A DNA stretch of 64,000 nucleotides from Phycisphaerales bacterium (GTDB lineage: Bacteria; Planctomycetota; Phycisphaerae; UBA1845): the NCBI GenBank assembly GCA_020852275.1, contig JADZBE010000011.1, forward strand, positions 159,539-223,538. Direction: 5' to 3'. The notes under the pieces were generated by a model that was not told where the DNA came from, ran no database searches, and was given only the letters and a program-made list of their open reading frames with translations. Shown here in pieces: positions 42,102 through 50,671 of this stretch; position 1 is the first letter of the stretch; each line of letters begins with the position of its first letter. Both the position numbers and the translations under genes were made by a program.

Positions 42102-44180
42102 TCAGACTTCCCGTTCCATTTCGAGGAGTACGCGCTGCAGCGCCGCCTCCAACATGCCGCGCACCTCGACCGCGCCTTCCGCCACGCCGCCGATGAAATC
42201 CAGGTCGCGCGCGATCTGGCGTCGTGCGCGCTGCGGACCTTCCACCGCCTCGGCGTCCATGCGCCGGTCGGCGGAGAATCGCTTCAGTTCGCTGAACTGC
42301 GTGGCGCTGTTGACGATCTCGTAGGGGCGCGTGGCACGGTGAATCTTCACGCGCAGCTCGTCCACGCGCCCCAGCCGCCGGTTGAAGGCGTCCGGCTGAT
42401 CGACCAGCCCTTCGAGTTCGTGCAGGATTTTCAGCAGCTCGGCGCAGACGGATTCCACTTCGCCGATTTCCTTCAGTCGCGACGCAAGCTCCCGCTGCGC
42501 TTCTGGCAGGCGCGAGCCGTCGCGCCAGCGCGTGATGGTGCGGTACGCCCATTTCTCCTCGGGAATCTGCCTGCGGCAGAGCGTCGCCAGCACGTCGCGC
42601 AGGGGCATCGAATGCGTACCGCGGATGCTCGCTCCGCCCTCCGTCGCGTTGATTACTTTCGTCTGCATCTGGGAAATGTCGCGCTCGAAGTGCTCGAGGT
42701 AGGTGAACAGCAGTTCGTCGGTGAACAGCTCACCGCCGTCCACGCCGCGCACGCGCCTCAGGATGTCGCCGTTGCGCGCGATCCGCTCCCACTCCTTCAC
42801 CTCCATCGTGTTGAAGCGGTTGATCTCGCCGCGCCACGTGCGATGAATCTCCACGCCGGGGACGTAGAACACGTGCCCCGTGAACGCCAGGTCCTGCCCG
42901 ACGAAGATGATCGGGTCGCACCCCATGTAGGCCGCGAGGTAGAACGCCAGGTGCGCCACGGTCGCGCCGGCCCGTAGCCCGTCGCGCCCCGCCAGCGCGT
43001 CGCCCAGCACCAGCCGCATCCAGCGATTGTCCAGCAGCGAGACCGGACCCGGGTAGCGGTCGATCACGTGCCACGTGGCTTTCGGTTCGGCCACGAGGTG
43101 CACGCCGCGCGCGTCGTCGATCCCCTCGAAGAAGGCCGTGGACATCGCGTGGAAGTCAAGGCTGGTGACGAAGTCCGGCACGATGCCGCGCTCCAGCAGC
43201 ATCCGGAAGGTTGTCTGCACGGCGAGGAGCACGGCCTTGCCCTTGGCTTGGGAGAGCAGGTCAATATTGCGCCGCAGCGACGGTCCGGCGGAGACGATGA
43301 TGCCCGGATGCCCGGCGAAGCGGTTGCGCAGGATGTCGATGGCCGGCGTCGTGACGTAGGCCGGGATGTTCATGGCGATGTTGCGGCAGGTGATCTTCGA
43401 GTTGGCCACCAGCGTCAGCAGCGACATGCGCTGATAGGTCGCGTACTCGGTGACGAGGCGGACAAAGGCTGCGTGCTCGTCCGGCGCGACGCGCTGAGAA
43501 GGGGGGTGGCGGACGATCTGCACGCCGAGCATCATCAGCGTCGAGTAAGGCGCGAGGCGGTCGTGCAGCAGCGCCTTGTCCGCGCGCGTCACCAGCACCA
43601 GCTTGCGCGCGGCGATGGCGTCGGACAGATTGACGCATTGCAGCGCCGTTGCCAGTACGCGGAGCGAAGGCTCGAAGCAGATGATGAACGCATCGCCCTT
43701 CAGCCGCGCGAACAACTCGACAACGTGATACCCCAGCCCCATTCCGCACACCACGAAGCAGAACTTGTTCTCCTGCGGAACGCCGTCCACCAGCAGGGCG
43801 GCCTCTTTCGCCGGGTCGTAGCGGCTGTGAAGCTGCACGTCGGCGCCGTCGGGCGCGGAAAGGGTGGCGGTGAAGGCGCCCGAGCGCGTCGGCGAGAGGG
43901 CGAGCGAATCATCCGCCGCGGCGTCCACGCGCATCGCCAGCTCGGCGTCCGTGCGCCACAAGGCGCCCATGTTGCGGATGAACACCTGCGCGTCGCCCGA
44001 GAGCAAGAGGGGTTGAACCGAGTTGTCCGCGCTCCCTGCGTTCACCGGCGCCCGCGCCTCCTTGACGGTTGGGGTCTTGGCGATGCAGGGATTGTAGCTT
44101 GGCTGCGTCTGAAGAAAACACGCTGTGAACCCGGTGCGATCGTTGTCGGGGAGTCTCAGCTCGCTTTTGTTCGTGAACAT
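42102..44180 (-). CDS. DUF115/Maf-type motility-associated glycosyltransferase-like protein
   Basis: Protein of 692 residues (start ATG at 44180; a later start is possible). The central DUF115 core is clear: FAGHPGIIVSAGPSLRRNID, LLAVQTTFRMLLERGIVPDF, FVGQDLAFTGHVFYVPGVE. The N-terminal part FCFVVCGMGLGYHVVELFAR is typical for the Maf family, which is linked to sugar transfer onto flagellin or to nonulosonic-acid surface sugars. It is transcribed with the NTP-transferase/radical-SAM-like gene directly after it. Confidence 0.88.
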   Translation of the reverse strand: MFTNKSELRLPDNDRTGFTACFLQTQPSYNPCIAKTPTVKEARAPVNAGSADNSVQPLLLSGDAQVFIRNMGALWRTDAELAMRVDAAADDSLALSPTRSGAFTATLSAPDGADVQLHSRYDPAKEAALLVDGVPQENKFCFVVCGMGLGYHVVELFARLKGDAFIICFEPSLRVLATALQCVNLSDAIAARKLVLVTRADKALLHDRLAPYSTLMMLGVQIVRHPPSQRVAPDEHAAFVRLVTEYATYQRMSLLTLVANSKITCRNIAMNIPAYVTTPAIDILRNRFAGHPGIIVSAGPSLRRNIDLLSQAKGKAVLLAVQTTFRMLLERGIVPDFVTSLDFHAMSTAFFEGIDDARGVHLVAEPKATWHVIDRYPGPVSLLDNRWMRLVLGDALAGRDGLRAGATVAHLAFYLAAYMGCDPIIFVGQDLAFTGHVFYVPGVEIHRTWRGEINRFNTMEVKEWERIARNGDILRRVRGVDGGELFTDELLFTYLEHFERDISQMQTKVINATEGGASIRGTHSMPLRDVLATLCRRQIPEEKWAYRTITRWRDGSRLPEAQRELASRLKEIGEVESVCAELLKILHELEGLVDQPDAFNRRLGRVDELRVKIHRATRPYEIVNSATQFSELKRFSADRRMDAEAVEGPQRARRQIARDLDFIGGVAEGAVEVRGMLEAALQRVLLEMEREV

Positions 44181-44335
44181 TTGCGTTTGGCGTGGGTCGG
44201 TGCCGCCGCGGAGTCGGGCCTGATAGGCGTTCCGCCGATGGGATGAGATTCCCAGGCTCGGGGAATGCGCTTCAAGCTTGGCATTTCGGCGGAACGAGCC
44301 TTGAAAGCCGCTCGCCCCGAGGGCGGGATACGCGC

Positions 44336-44802
44336 ATGTCGTCTGTGTATTTGGAGACCACCGTTGTCAGTTACCTTACTGACCGGCCCAGCCGCGACGT
44401 TGTAGTAGCCGGGCATCAGCAGACGACGCGGGAAGGGTGGGACCACGCGCGCGCTACGATGTGCTCGTTTCAGAGGTGGTTCGACGCGAGCTGGAGGCCG
44501 GAGATCCACAGGCAGCGGCACGGCGCTTGGAGATGATCGAGGGTGTTTCACGCTTAGCATTCAATGACGATGTCGTCACGCTGGCGCGCGGTTATCAGAC
44601 GGAACTGCAGCTTCCCGCCAAGGCGGGCAACGACGTGCTGCACATTGCCTTCGCTGTCGCCTATGCGGTTGACTATCTACTGACTTGGAATTGCGCCCAC
44701 ATCGCCAACGGGCATGCAATCAAGAGACCAGCGAGCATCAACGACCGCCTCGATCGGCAGACGCCGGTCATCGTCACGCCGGAGGAACTGCTGGAGGAGT
44801 AG
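44336..44802 (+). pseudogene. PIN-domain (VapC-like) toxin with a frameshift
   Basis: The frame from ATG 44336 reads MSSVYLETTVVSYLTDRPSR then DVVVAGHQQTTREGWDHAR, the normal start of this PIN family. After base 44452 the similarity continues in another frame: YDVLVSEVVRRELEAGDPQA, KAGNDVLHIAFAVAYAVDYL, LTWNCAHIAN, PVIVTPEELLEE. One base is missing within the run CACGCGCGCGCTAC (44444-44457). The acidic PIN residues (Glu near the start, the Asp of NDVLH, the Asn of TWNC) are kept in the two pieces. A lone GC-run deletion could also be a sequencing error. The antitoxin gene follows after three bases. Confidence 0.82.
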
Positions 44803-44805
44803 GGC

Positions 44806-45009
44806 ATGAAGCGAGATCCCATCGTCGAGGAAGTCCATCGGGTCCGCGAGCAGATGTGGAGTGAATGCGGAGGCTCTCTGAGCGGGCTGATCGATTCCCT
44901 GCGCGCCAGCGAGGCCGCGAATCCCGAGGGCGTCATCTCCAGGGACGAGTTCGACCGTCTCATTAGCCTGCCGCGAGCGCTTACAGACCCGGTCTCGCGC
45001 CGGCCATGA
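44806..45009 (+). CDS. Antitoxin partner of the PIN toxin
   Basis: Protein of 67 residues beginning MKRDPIVEEVHRVREQMWSE, the standard start of the small antitoxins that accompany this PIN family in planctomycetes and cyanobacteria. It lies three bases after the toxin frame, giving toxin-first order. It stays intact while the toxin is shifted, which is the viable combination. Confidence 0.72.
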   Translation: MKRDPIVEEVHRVREQMWSECGGSLSGLIDSLRASEAANPEGVISRDEFDRLISLPRALTDPVSRRP

Positions 45010-45059
45010 ATCCGACGTCGGACAGCCGGCTTGTTGTCTCGAGCATGGCTTGACGAGGA

Positions 45060-45656
45060 TCAGCCTGCGGCGTCCGCAAATCTCGCCTCGACGCGCAGCG
45101 CCGCCTTCAGTCTTCGCTCGTATTCCTTCCGCGAGACGTCGATCGCGCCCAGGCCGCGCAGGTGCTCCGTCATGAACTGCGTGTCGAGCAGCGTGAACCC
45201 TCCGGCCTTCATCCGCTCGACGAGGTGAACCAGCGCCGCCTTGGATGCGTCCGTTGCACGGCTGAACATCGACTCGCCGAAGAACGCCCCGCCCAGCGCC
45301 ACTCCGTACAGCCCGCCCGCCAGCTCGCCTTCCTTCCACGACTCCACGCTGTGCGCGAAGCCGAGACGGTGCAGCTCGATGTACGCGGCCTGAATCTCCG
45401 GGGAAATCCACGTTTTTTCGCGGCGCCGCGCACACAGCCGTATGACCTCGGCAAACGCGCTGTCAATGCGGCATTCGTAGACGTCCCTGCGCAGCGTCGC
45501 TCTCAGCGAACGCGACACCCTAAGCCCGTCCAGCGGTATGATCGCCCGCGGGTCGGGCCGGAACCAGAGAATCTCTCCGTCCGGCTCGGCCATCGGAAAG
45601 ATGCCAGACGCATACGCGGACAGGAGGATCTCCGGTTTCAGCTCTGCCGGAATCAC
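45060..45656 (-). CDS. aat: Leucyl/phenylalanyl-tRNA-protein transferase
   Basis: Protein of 198 residues with family motifs: LSAYASGIFPMAEPDGEILW, FRPDPRAIIPLD, TWISPEIQAAYIELHRLGFA, HSVESWKEGELAGGLYGVAL, GGAFFGESMFSRATDASKAA and LLDTQFMTEHLRGLGA. It adds Leu or Phe to N-terminal Arg/Lys of proteins and so marks them for ClpS/ClpAP (N-end rule). Its start overlaps the stop of folD, so both are likely co-transcribed. Confidence 0.97.
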   Translation of the reverse strand: MIPAELKPEILLSAYASGIFPMAEPDGEILWFRPDPRAIIPLDGLRVSRSLRATLRRDVYECRIDSAFAEVIRLCARRREKTWISPEIQAAYIELHRLGFAHSVESWKEGELAGGLYGVALGGAFFGESMFSRATDASKAALVHLVERMKAGGFTLLDTQFMTEHLRGLGAIDVSRKEYERRLKAALRVEARFADAAG

Positions 45657-46540
45657 GTTTCGAGGCGCCGCGGAGTGATGAGCTGCTTGCGGGCCGCCTC
45701 GACCGCGCCGCGCAGCAGCATGGCCACTGTGACCGGTCCGACGCCGCCGGGCACGGGCGTGAGGATCCCCGCCTTGCCGCGCACCCCCTCGAAGTCCACG
45801 TCGCCGACGATGCGCTTCGTCCCGTCAGGCTCCTTGATGCGGTTGATGCCGACGTCGATCACGGCCGCGCCGGGCTTGACGTGCTCCGCGCGGATCAGTC
45901 CCGGCTTGCCGACGGCGACGATCAGCACGTCCGCAAGCCGCGTGTGCTCCTGCAGATCGCGCGTCGCGATGTGACAGCCCGTGACCGTGGCCATCTGATG
46001 CGCGAGGAACAGCGAGATCGGCCGGCCCGCGATCGCCCCCTGCCCAACCACGACCGCGTTCTGTCCGCGCACGTCCAACCCCGCCTCGCGGAGCACTTCC
46101 ATCACCGCCAGCGCCGTGCACGGCGCCATGATCGGCGAGTCGTAAAATAGCAGCCCGATGTTGGCCGGGTTGACGCCCTCCACGTCCTTGTAGGGGTCGA
46201 TGTAGAACTGCATCGCGTGCGTGTCGATGCCCGCCGGCAGCGGCAGATTCAGCAGAATCCCCGTGACTTTCGGGTCGTCGTTCAGCTCGCGGATCGTGTC
46301 GCGGATGCGGGACTCCGGCGAGTCTTCCGGCAGCGTGTGCAGGCGATATTCGATCCCGGCCTGCTCGCATTGCGTCCGCTGCGACCGCGCGTAGATCGCG
46401 CCGGCGGACGGGTCGCCGACCATGAGCACGTCGAGGCTGACGCCGTGACCCTCCGCGCGCAGTTGCCGCACGGCCGCCGCGGTTTCTTCCCGAATCCGCC
46501 GCGCCAGCGCCTCACCGTCGATGATCCTCGCTTCGCTCAA
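45653..46540 (-). CDS. folD: FolD-like methylenetetrahydrofolate dehydrogenase with altered catalytic residues
   Basis: Protein of 295 residues that aligns without gaps at the N-terminus to E. coli FolD (MVGDPSAGAIY at 40-50, GILLNLPLPAGID, YKDVEG, GRPISLFLA, VAVGKPGLI, DVGINR, TPVPGGVGPVTVAML). Tyr50 is kept. The other catalytic residues differ: position 54 is Gln (Lys in FolD), 98 is Asn (Gln), 121 is Glu (Asp). Lys54 is required for the cyclohydrolase step, so this enzyme may keep only the dehydrogenase reaction. No second folate gene is adjacent. It overlaps aat by four bases. Confidence 0.9.
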   Translation of the reverse strand: MSEARIIDGEALARRIREETAAAVRQLRAEGHGVSLDVLMVGDPSAGAIYARSQRTQCEQAGIEYRLHTLPEDSPESRIRDTIRELNDDPKVTGILLNLPLPAGIDTHAMQFYIDPYKDVEGVNPANIGLLFYDSPIMAPCTALAVMEVLREAGLDVRGQNAVVVGQGAIAGRPISLFLAHQMATVTGCHIATRDLQEHTRLADVLIVAVGKPGLIRAEHVKPGAAVIDVGINRIKEPDGTKRIVGDVDFEGVRGKAGILTPVPGGVGPVTVAMLLRGAVEAARKQLITPRRLET

Positions 46541-46752
46541 TCCGCACCCTTGCGCGCATCGTTCCGCGCGTCGTGCCGTTGGTCAAAAGCCATCGAGCCT
46601 TCGCCCCAAGTTTGGCGCGACCGCGCGAGGCCCGGAACACCGGGAACATGCTTGGTCAAGGTAGCCGCTGGTCGCGCAAAGGCAATGAGCGCTCGCCGTG
46701 CCGTGAGAGAAATGCATGAGCCTTCTCCATTCACCATGACGGACATCACCCG

Positions 46753-47358
46753 TCACGCCGGTTGCACCACGATCGCCTTGGGCGTCGTCGGGCAGTAGAA
46801 CTGGCAGACGCCGCACCCCGTGCATCCGTCGGCGAACACGTCCGGTGGGCCCTCGTCAAGAAAACGAATCGCCCGCGCCCCGATCGGACATCGCTCCACG
46901 CACAGGCGGCAGTCCTCCCCCCGGCTGCGAACACACAAACTCTCATATACCTCCGCCGTGCCCATGCGGATCTCGCCCGCGTGGCTCAGCGGACGCAGCG
47001 CGCCGCTCGGGCACGCCTTCGTGCATTGCAGACCTTCACAGATGACGCACGCGGCCAGGTCCGCATCGATGACCGGCGTGCCGCGCTTCGGGTCGTCCGC
47101 CGGCCCGTCGAAAGGGAAGATGGCGTGCGCGGGGCAGACCTCAACGCACTTGCCGCACCGCTTGCAGGTGTCGTTGAACAGCGACTCATCCATCGCGCCG
47201 GGAGGGCGCAGGAACAAGCGCGGGTGCGGCGACGGCGGCTCGGTCATGATCTGCGGCAGCCGCGACTCCAGCGCCTCCGCCACCGGGCGCAGCATCTTCG
47301 CAAAGGCTTCCTGAAAGAAGCCGCGCCGCCCGAACCCCATGTCGCCGCTGTCCGCCAT
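46753..47358 (-). CDS. Four-cluster ferredoxin-type protein (NapG/MauM-like)
   Basis: Protein of 201 residues with four Cys motifs: CKRCGKCVEVCP, CVICEGLQCTKACP, CVRSRGEDCRLCVERCP and CTGCGVCQFYCP, fitting four 4Fe-4S clusters. The N-terminal RRGFFQEAF lacks a full twin-arginine signal, but RRGF resembles one. NapG/MauM-type proteins carry electrons at the membrane or in the periplasm. No nap or mau genes are nearby, so the electron donor and acceptor are unknown. Confidence 0.85.
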   Translation of the reverse strand: MADSGDMGFGRRGFFQEAFAKMLRPVAEALESRLPQIMTEPPSPHPRLFLRPPGAMDESLFNDTCKRCGKCVEVCPAHAIFPFDGPADDPKRGTPVIDADLAACVICEGLQCTKACPSGALRPLSHAGEIRMGTAEVYESLCVRSRGEDCRLCVERCPIGARAIRFLDEGPPDVFADGCTGCGVCQFYCPTTPKAIVVQPA

Positions 47359-47409
47359 TGCGCCGCCACGTTAGCATTCCCGTGCGTCAACACCAAATGG
47401 ATAGTGCCG

Positions 47410-47880
47410 ATGCCCGGTCCGATTCAACCCGAACTGTTCCCGCAAATCCGAGAAGCTTTCCGGCTGTACCTTCGCCGCCGGGGCATCAAGGACACCCAGG
47501 CGCGCCGATCCATCCTCGACATCGTCCTCGACTTCCGCGAGCACTTTGAGGCCGAGCAGGTGCTGTACGCGCTGAAGGAGGCCGGACGCCGCGTCGGCAA
47601 GGCCACGGTGTACCGCACGCTGCCGCTTCTGGTGGACGCGGGCATTCTCAAGGAAGTGCGCTTCGGCAAGAAGCAGGCGCACTATGAGCAGGTGTACGGA
47701 CAGGCGCCGCACGATCATATGGTCTGCCGTCGCTGCGGAATTATTTATGAGTTTGACGCCGAGGAGGTCATCGCCCTGCGCCATCGCATTGCATCGCAAA
47801 AACGCTTCCACGCCGACGGCCACCGCTTCCAGCTCGTGGGCCTCTGCGAGCACTGCGCCACCGCGCCGCCCCAGGTTTAG
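47410..47880 (+). CDS. Fur family transcriptional regulator
   Basis: Start ATG at 47410 (156 residues). The winged-helix part shows RRSILDIVLDFREHFEAEQV and GKATVYRTLPLLVDAGILKE. The metal/dimer part has HDHMVCRRCGIIYEFD and LCEHC near the end, the two Cys pairs of the structural zinc site. It probably senses iron, zinc or peroxide; the subtype cannot be decided from sequence by eye. It is divergent from the ferredoxin-like gene with only 51 bases between them. Confidence 0.92.
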   Translation: MPGPIQPELFPQIREAFRLYLRRRGIKDTQARRSILDIVLDFREHFEAEQVLYALKEAGRRVGKATVYRTLPLLVDAGILKEVRFGKKQAHYEQVYGQAPHDHMVCRRCGIIYEFDAEEVIALRHRIASQKRFHADGHRFQLVGLCEHCATAPPQV

Positions 47881-47889
47881 GTTTCATTC

Positions 47890-48031
47890 CCGAACCCGAA
47901 GCGCCAGCGAGGAGCCGATCCCTCCGAACCGGTAGCGCGAGCGAGGGACTCCGATCTTTCCGAACCCGTAGCGCCAGCAAGGGATCCTGATCTTTCCGAA
48001 CCCGTAGCGCAAGCGAGGGATCCGCTGGAGC
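47890..48031 (+). repeat. Planctomycete intergenic repeat, four tandem copies
   Basis: Units CCGAACCCGTAGCGCCAGCA plus about 15 bases start at 47890, 47924, 47960 and 47996 (period 34-36). Single copies of this kind are, to my knowledge, widespread in planctomycete genomes. The array lies directly after the fur-like stop. Confidence 0.85.
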
Positions 48032-48312
48032 CAATCCTCGCCGCCGGCGAGAATCCGATTCCGCGAGCAGCTTCATGCAAGCGAGGGGCCTCCGGTTTCG
48101 CCTCAATTGCTCCATCCGTCATTCCCGCGCAGGCGGGAATCCAGACCTTGCAGTGCCCTCTCCCGCCGCCACAACCGAACTCGCCGAAAAGAATCTTGAA
48201 AAATCTTGAAAGATTTATTGGCCTCAACCTATGGCGTGATGTATTATAGGAGTAGAGTCAGAGGGGTTCCCATGCCGAGTCCGTCCCGAAGGCATCCCGA
48301 ATTGACCGCCGC

Positions 48313-48361
48313 GATCCGCGATCCGCGATCCGCGATCCGCGATCCGCGATCCGCGATCTGC
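48313..48361 (+). repeat. 7-bp tandem repeat GATCCGC, seven copies
   Basis: Six exact GATCCGC units followed by GATCTGC. It lies 100 bases upstream of the first gene of the exported-protein cluster, and all three frames are open through it for some distance. Confidence 0.92.
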
Positions 48362-48461
48362 GGCTGCCCGCTATAGGCTCTGCCCGCCCCGTCTCCGCGC
48401 AACCGCGTCCTATCACGCGATGCTGCGCCTTTTCACTCTACCTTTCAAGGAGGCTTCAACC

Positions 48462-48938
48462 ATGACCGGAAGAGTTCCGCGCGCTGGGTGCGCACCGGCT
48501 GTCTGGGGATTCTTGATTTTCGCTTCGGCGGCACTTGGGGCGGTGTACAATTGGACCGGGAACAGCACGAATGACGGAAACTGGTCCACCACAACGAATT
48601 GGACCTCCGTGGGCGGCCTGACGTACCCCGGTTCCAGCGACGATGCCGTGATCAACGACCCGTCACCCCGTAGTACCGTGATCGTCAACGCTGATCGTAC
48701 GGTTCGCAACCTGAGCATCGGCGACGGCATGGACGTGCAACTCGACAACAACCTGACGGTCAATCCCACGACCACGCCAGGGACGGGCAAATTGGAGTTC
48801 AACGGCTCCGTGGACCTGTGGCACGCAAGCGGCTCCACCAAGACGCTCACGGCTGAGTGGATGATCGTTTTCTCGCGCGATCAGGACTACACCACCGTCA
48901 CCACTGAGGCGTCGGCAAACATCGTGGTGGGGTCGTAA
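48462..48938 (+). CDS. Exported NW-motif protein
   Basis: Start at 48462 (158 residues) with AAGGAGG nine bases upstream. The signal peptide (APAVWGFLIFASAALGAV) is followed by YNWTGNSTNDGNWSTTTNWT. This W-x-G...W...NW start recurs in most genes of this cluster. The rest is beta-strand-rich (TVIVNADRTVRNLSIGDGMD, LTVNPTTTPGTGKLEFNG), fitting a right-handed beta-helix edge. No anchor is visible. Unknown function. Confidence 0.75.
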   Translation: MTGRVPRAGCAPAVWGFLIFASAALGAVYNWTGNSTNDGNWSTTTNWTSVGGLTYPGSSDDAVINDPSPRSTVIVNADRTVRNLSIGDGMDVQLDNNLTVNPTTTPGTGKLEFNGSVDLWHASGSTKTLTAEWMIVFSRDQDYTTVTTEASANIVVGS

Positions 48939-49023
48939 CGGGGAGGACGCCGCGAAACCGAGCGCAAGGCCGCGCGCCCCCGTCGAGGGTCGCCGCGCCT
49001 TGCCGACGAAAGGAGGAGAGTCT

Positions 49024-50043
49024 ATGCGATTCGGGTTTTGGCTATCTGGACTGCTGGCGTTGACGCTGGCCACATCCGTGACTTGGGCCACGGACTATAC
49101 TTGGAAAACGGATGCCTCGTCGCGTTCCTGGACAAGCGGCGGCAACTGGTCGGGAGGGTCTGGGTACCCGGACGACGAGAACGACACGGCCACGATTCCC
49201 GTCGGCACGAGCGACGAGGCGAATTACCCGCTCCTCAACGCCTCCGGCGCCATAACCATCAAGAGCTTCAAGGTTCTCAACACGCTCAGCAACCACGATA
49301 CCGTGGTTCTCGAGCTGGGCACGCCCGGTTCTGGCAGTTGTGCACTGAAGATCAAGGATCCCGATGGCCTGGACCCGGGCCAGGGGGCAATCAAGCTGAA
49401 CAAGTCCACCGAGCTGTGGCACCTCGGCGGCGGCGTCATGTCCGTCTGGGGAGACATGGTCTTCGACAGCGCCGGCGCTTCAGCCGCTCAGCGCCCGCGA
49501 TTCGTGCTCGGCAATGGGACGACGTTGTATGTCTGTTATAAGGACGACGCGAGCATAGCGGCGGGCTTCAAGTCTGTCGGAGAACCAGGTGGTCTGATTC
49601 GCGGCGAAGTCGGCCAGACGGACCTTGAGGAATCGCTCATCCTCCGCCCGGATATGAAGGGGTCGTTCGCGGTGGACGTGGCGATGGTCTCCCTCGGCGA
49701 TATCACGACCGTGGATGGTGACAGCAATACGGCCAACACGATCCGCCTTTCCTGCCTCCCAAAAATCATCATCGGAGAGGCCTACGGCTCTTATCCGGCG
49801 GTGTATCTTGCAGGCGACGCGGGCAAGCTCGGGACGCTTATTATCGACGCAGTGACCTGCCTGCGCGCCGTGGGGACGGTCAGCGTGGTCGTCGAGGATT
49901 ATGGCGTGCTGAAGGTGAACCGACACTTTGTCATGCTGCAGGACTTCACGATCGAGTCGGGCGGTAGGGTTGAGGTCAAAGCCAAGATATTGTTCGCCAT
50001 CGGGGGCACGCAGCCCATCTGCGGTGCTCCTATTGAACCATAA
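49024..50043 (+). CDS. Exported NW-motif protein
   Basis: Start at 49024 (339 residues) with AAAGGAGGAG upstream. Signal peptide MRFGFWLSGLLALTLATSVT plus WA, then DYTWKTDASSRSWTSGGNWS, the shared W...NW entry. Long beta-rich body with phrases also found in its neighbours (KSTELWHLGGGVMSVWGDMV compared with SVDLWHASGSTKTL; VVEDYGVLKVNRHFVMLQDF). It probably forms an extracellular beta-solenoid. No sorting signal is visible. Confidence 0.78.
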   Translation: MRFGFWLSGLLALTLATSVTWATDYTWKTDASSRSWTSGGNWSGGSGYPDDENDTATIPVGTSDEANYPLLNASGAITIKSFKVLNTLSNHDTVVLELGTPGSGSCALKIKDPDGLDPGQGAIKLNKSTELWHLGGGVMSVWGDMVFDSAGASAAQRPRFVLGNGTTLYVCYKDDASIAAGFKSVGEPGGLIRGEVGQTDLEESLILRPDMKGSFAVDVAMVSLGDITTVDGDSNTANTIRLSCLPKIIIGEAYGSYPAVYLAGDAGKLGTLIIDAVTCLRAVGTVSVVVEDYGVLKVNRHFVMLQDFTIESGGRVEVKAKILFAIGGTQPICGAPIEP

Positions 50044-50176
50044 GACAGGGACTCCGCGGGCCAGGGCGCTGAAGCCTATGCCGCATTCGGCTACCGATTT
50101 GCATCGTGGATTCTGAAATGAGCCAACGAGACGGGATGAACTTGAACATACCAGTAGCTCACGCACGGAGAAACGA

Positions 50177-50671
50177 ATGCTCACCGACAAACAAATCGCG
50201 TTGCTGATGGCTGTGGCGCTGCTGGCACTTTGCGCGCTGCCCGGCCTTTCCTCGCCGGACCAGTTCAAATGGACGGGCAACGCGTTCAATAGCAACACGA
50301 ACACCGCAAACGACAATTGGAACGACGAGAATAACTGGGAGAACATCTCCAATGAACATGATCGAAAGTGGCCGTCCACTCAGGGGGACGTCGTCACCAT
50401 CGACGACACCAGTCCCCAGGCTGAGGTCGAGCAGAACAAGGACAATAATCTGACGATCAACAGCCTGACGCTGGGCGACGGCCACACGCTTAATCTGACG
50501 CAGGGGTTGACCATCGGCGCGACGCTGGAGTGCGAGGGGACGGTCAAGCTCAAGGGCAACGGGACGCTGACCGTGACCGCGGCCTTTCGCGTCTATGCGG
50601 ATCAGGACACCACGATCACGTTCGAGTCGGGCTATGAGTATGGAAACCTCCATGTCGTGGGAGGCGCATGA
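50177..50671 (+). CDS. Exported NW-motif protein, short
   Basis: Protein of 164 residues with signal peptide IALLMAVALLALCALPGLS and the entry FKWTGNAFNSNTN...NWNDENNWE. The C-terminal half (INSLTLGDGHTLNLTQGLTI, ECEGTVKLKGNGTLTV) resembles the 158-residue protein at 48462. Its stop overlaps the next start by ATGA, so it is translationally coupled to the large propeller protein. Confidence 0.78.
   Translation: MLTDKQIALLMAVALLALCALPGLSSPDQFKWTGNAFNSNTNTANDNWNDENNWENISNEHDRKWPSTQGDVVTIDDTSPQAEVEQNKDNNLTINSLTLGDGHTLNLTQGLTIGATLECEGTVKLKGNGTLTVTAAFRVYADQDTTITFESGYEYGNLHVVGGA

Larger units (their letters stand above)
47881..48461. other. Repeat-filled gap before the first exported-protein cluster
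   Basis: It contains the planctomycete repeat array (47890-48031), a palindromic GTCATTCCCGCGCAGGCGGG unit near 48118-48147, and a 7-bp array (48313-48361). No supported gene except a possible short leader from ATG 48274. Confidence 0.6.
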
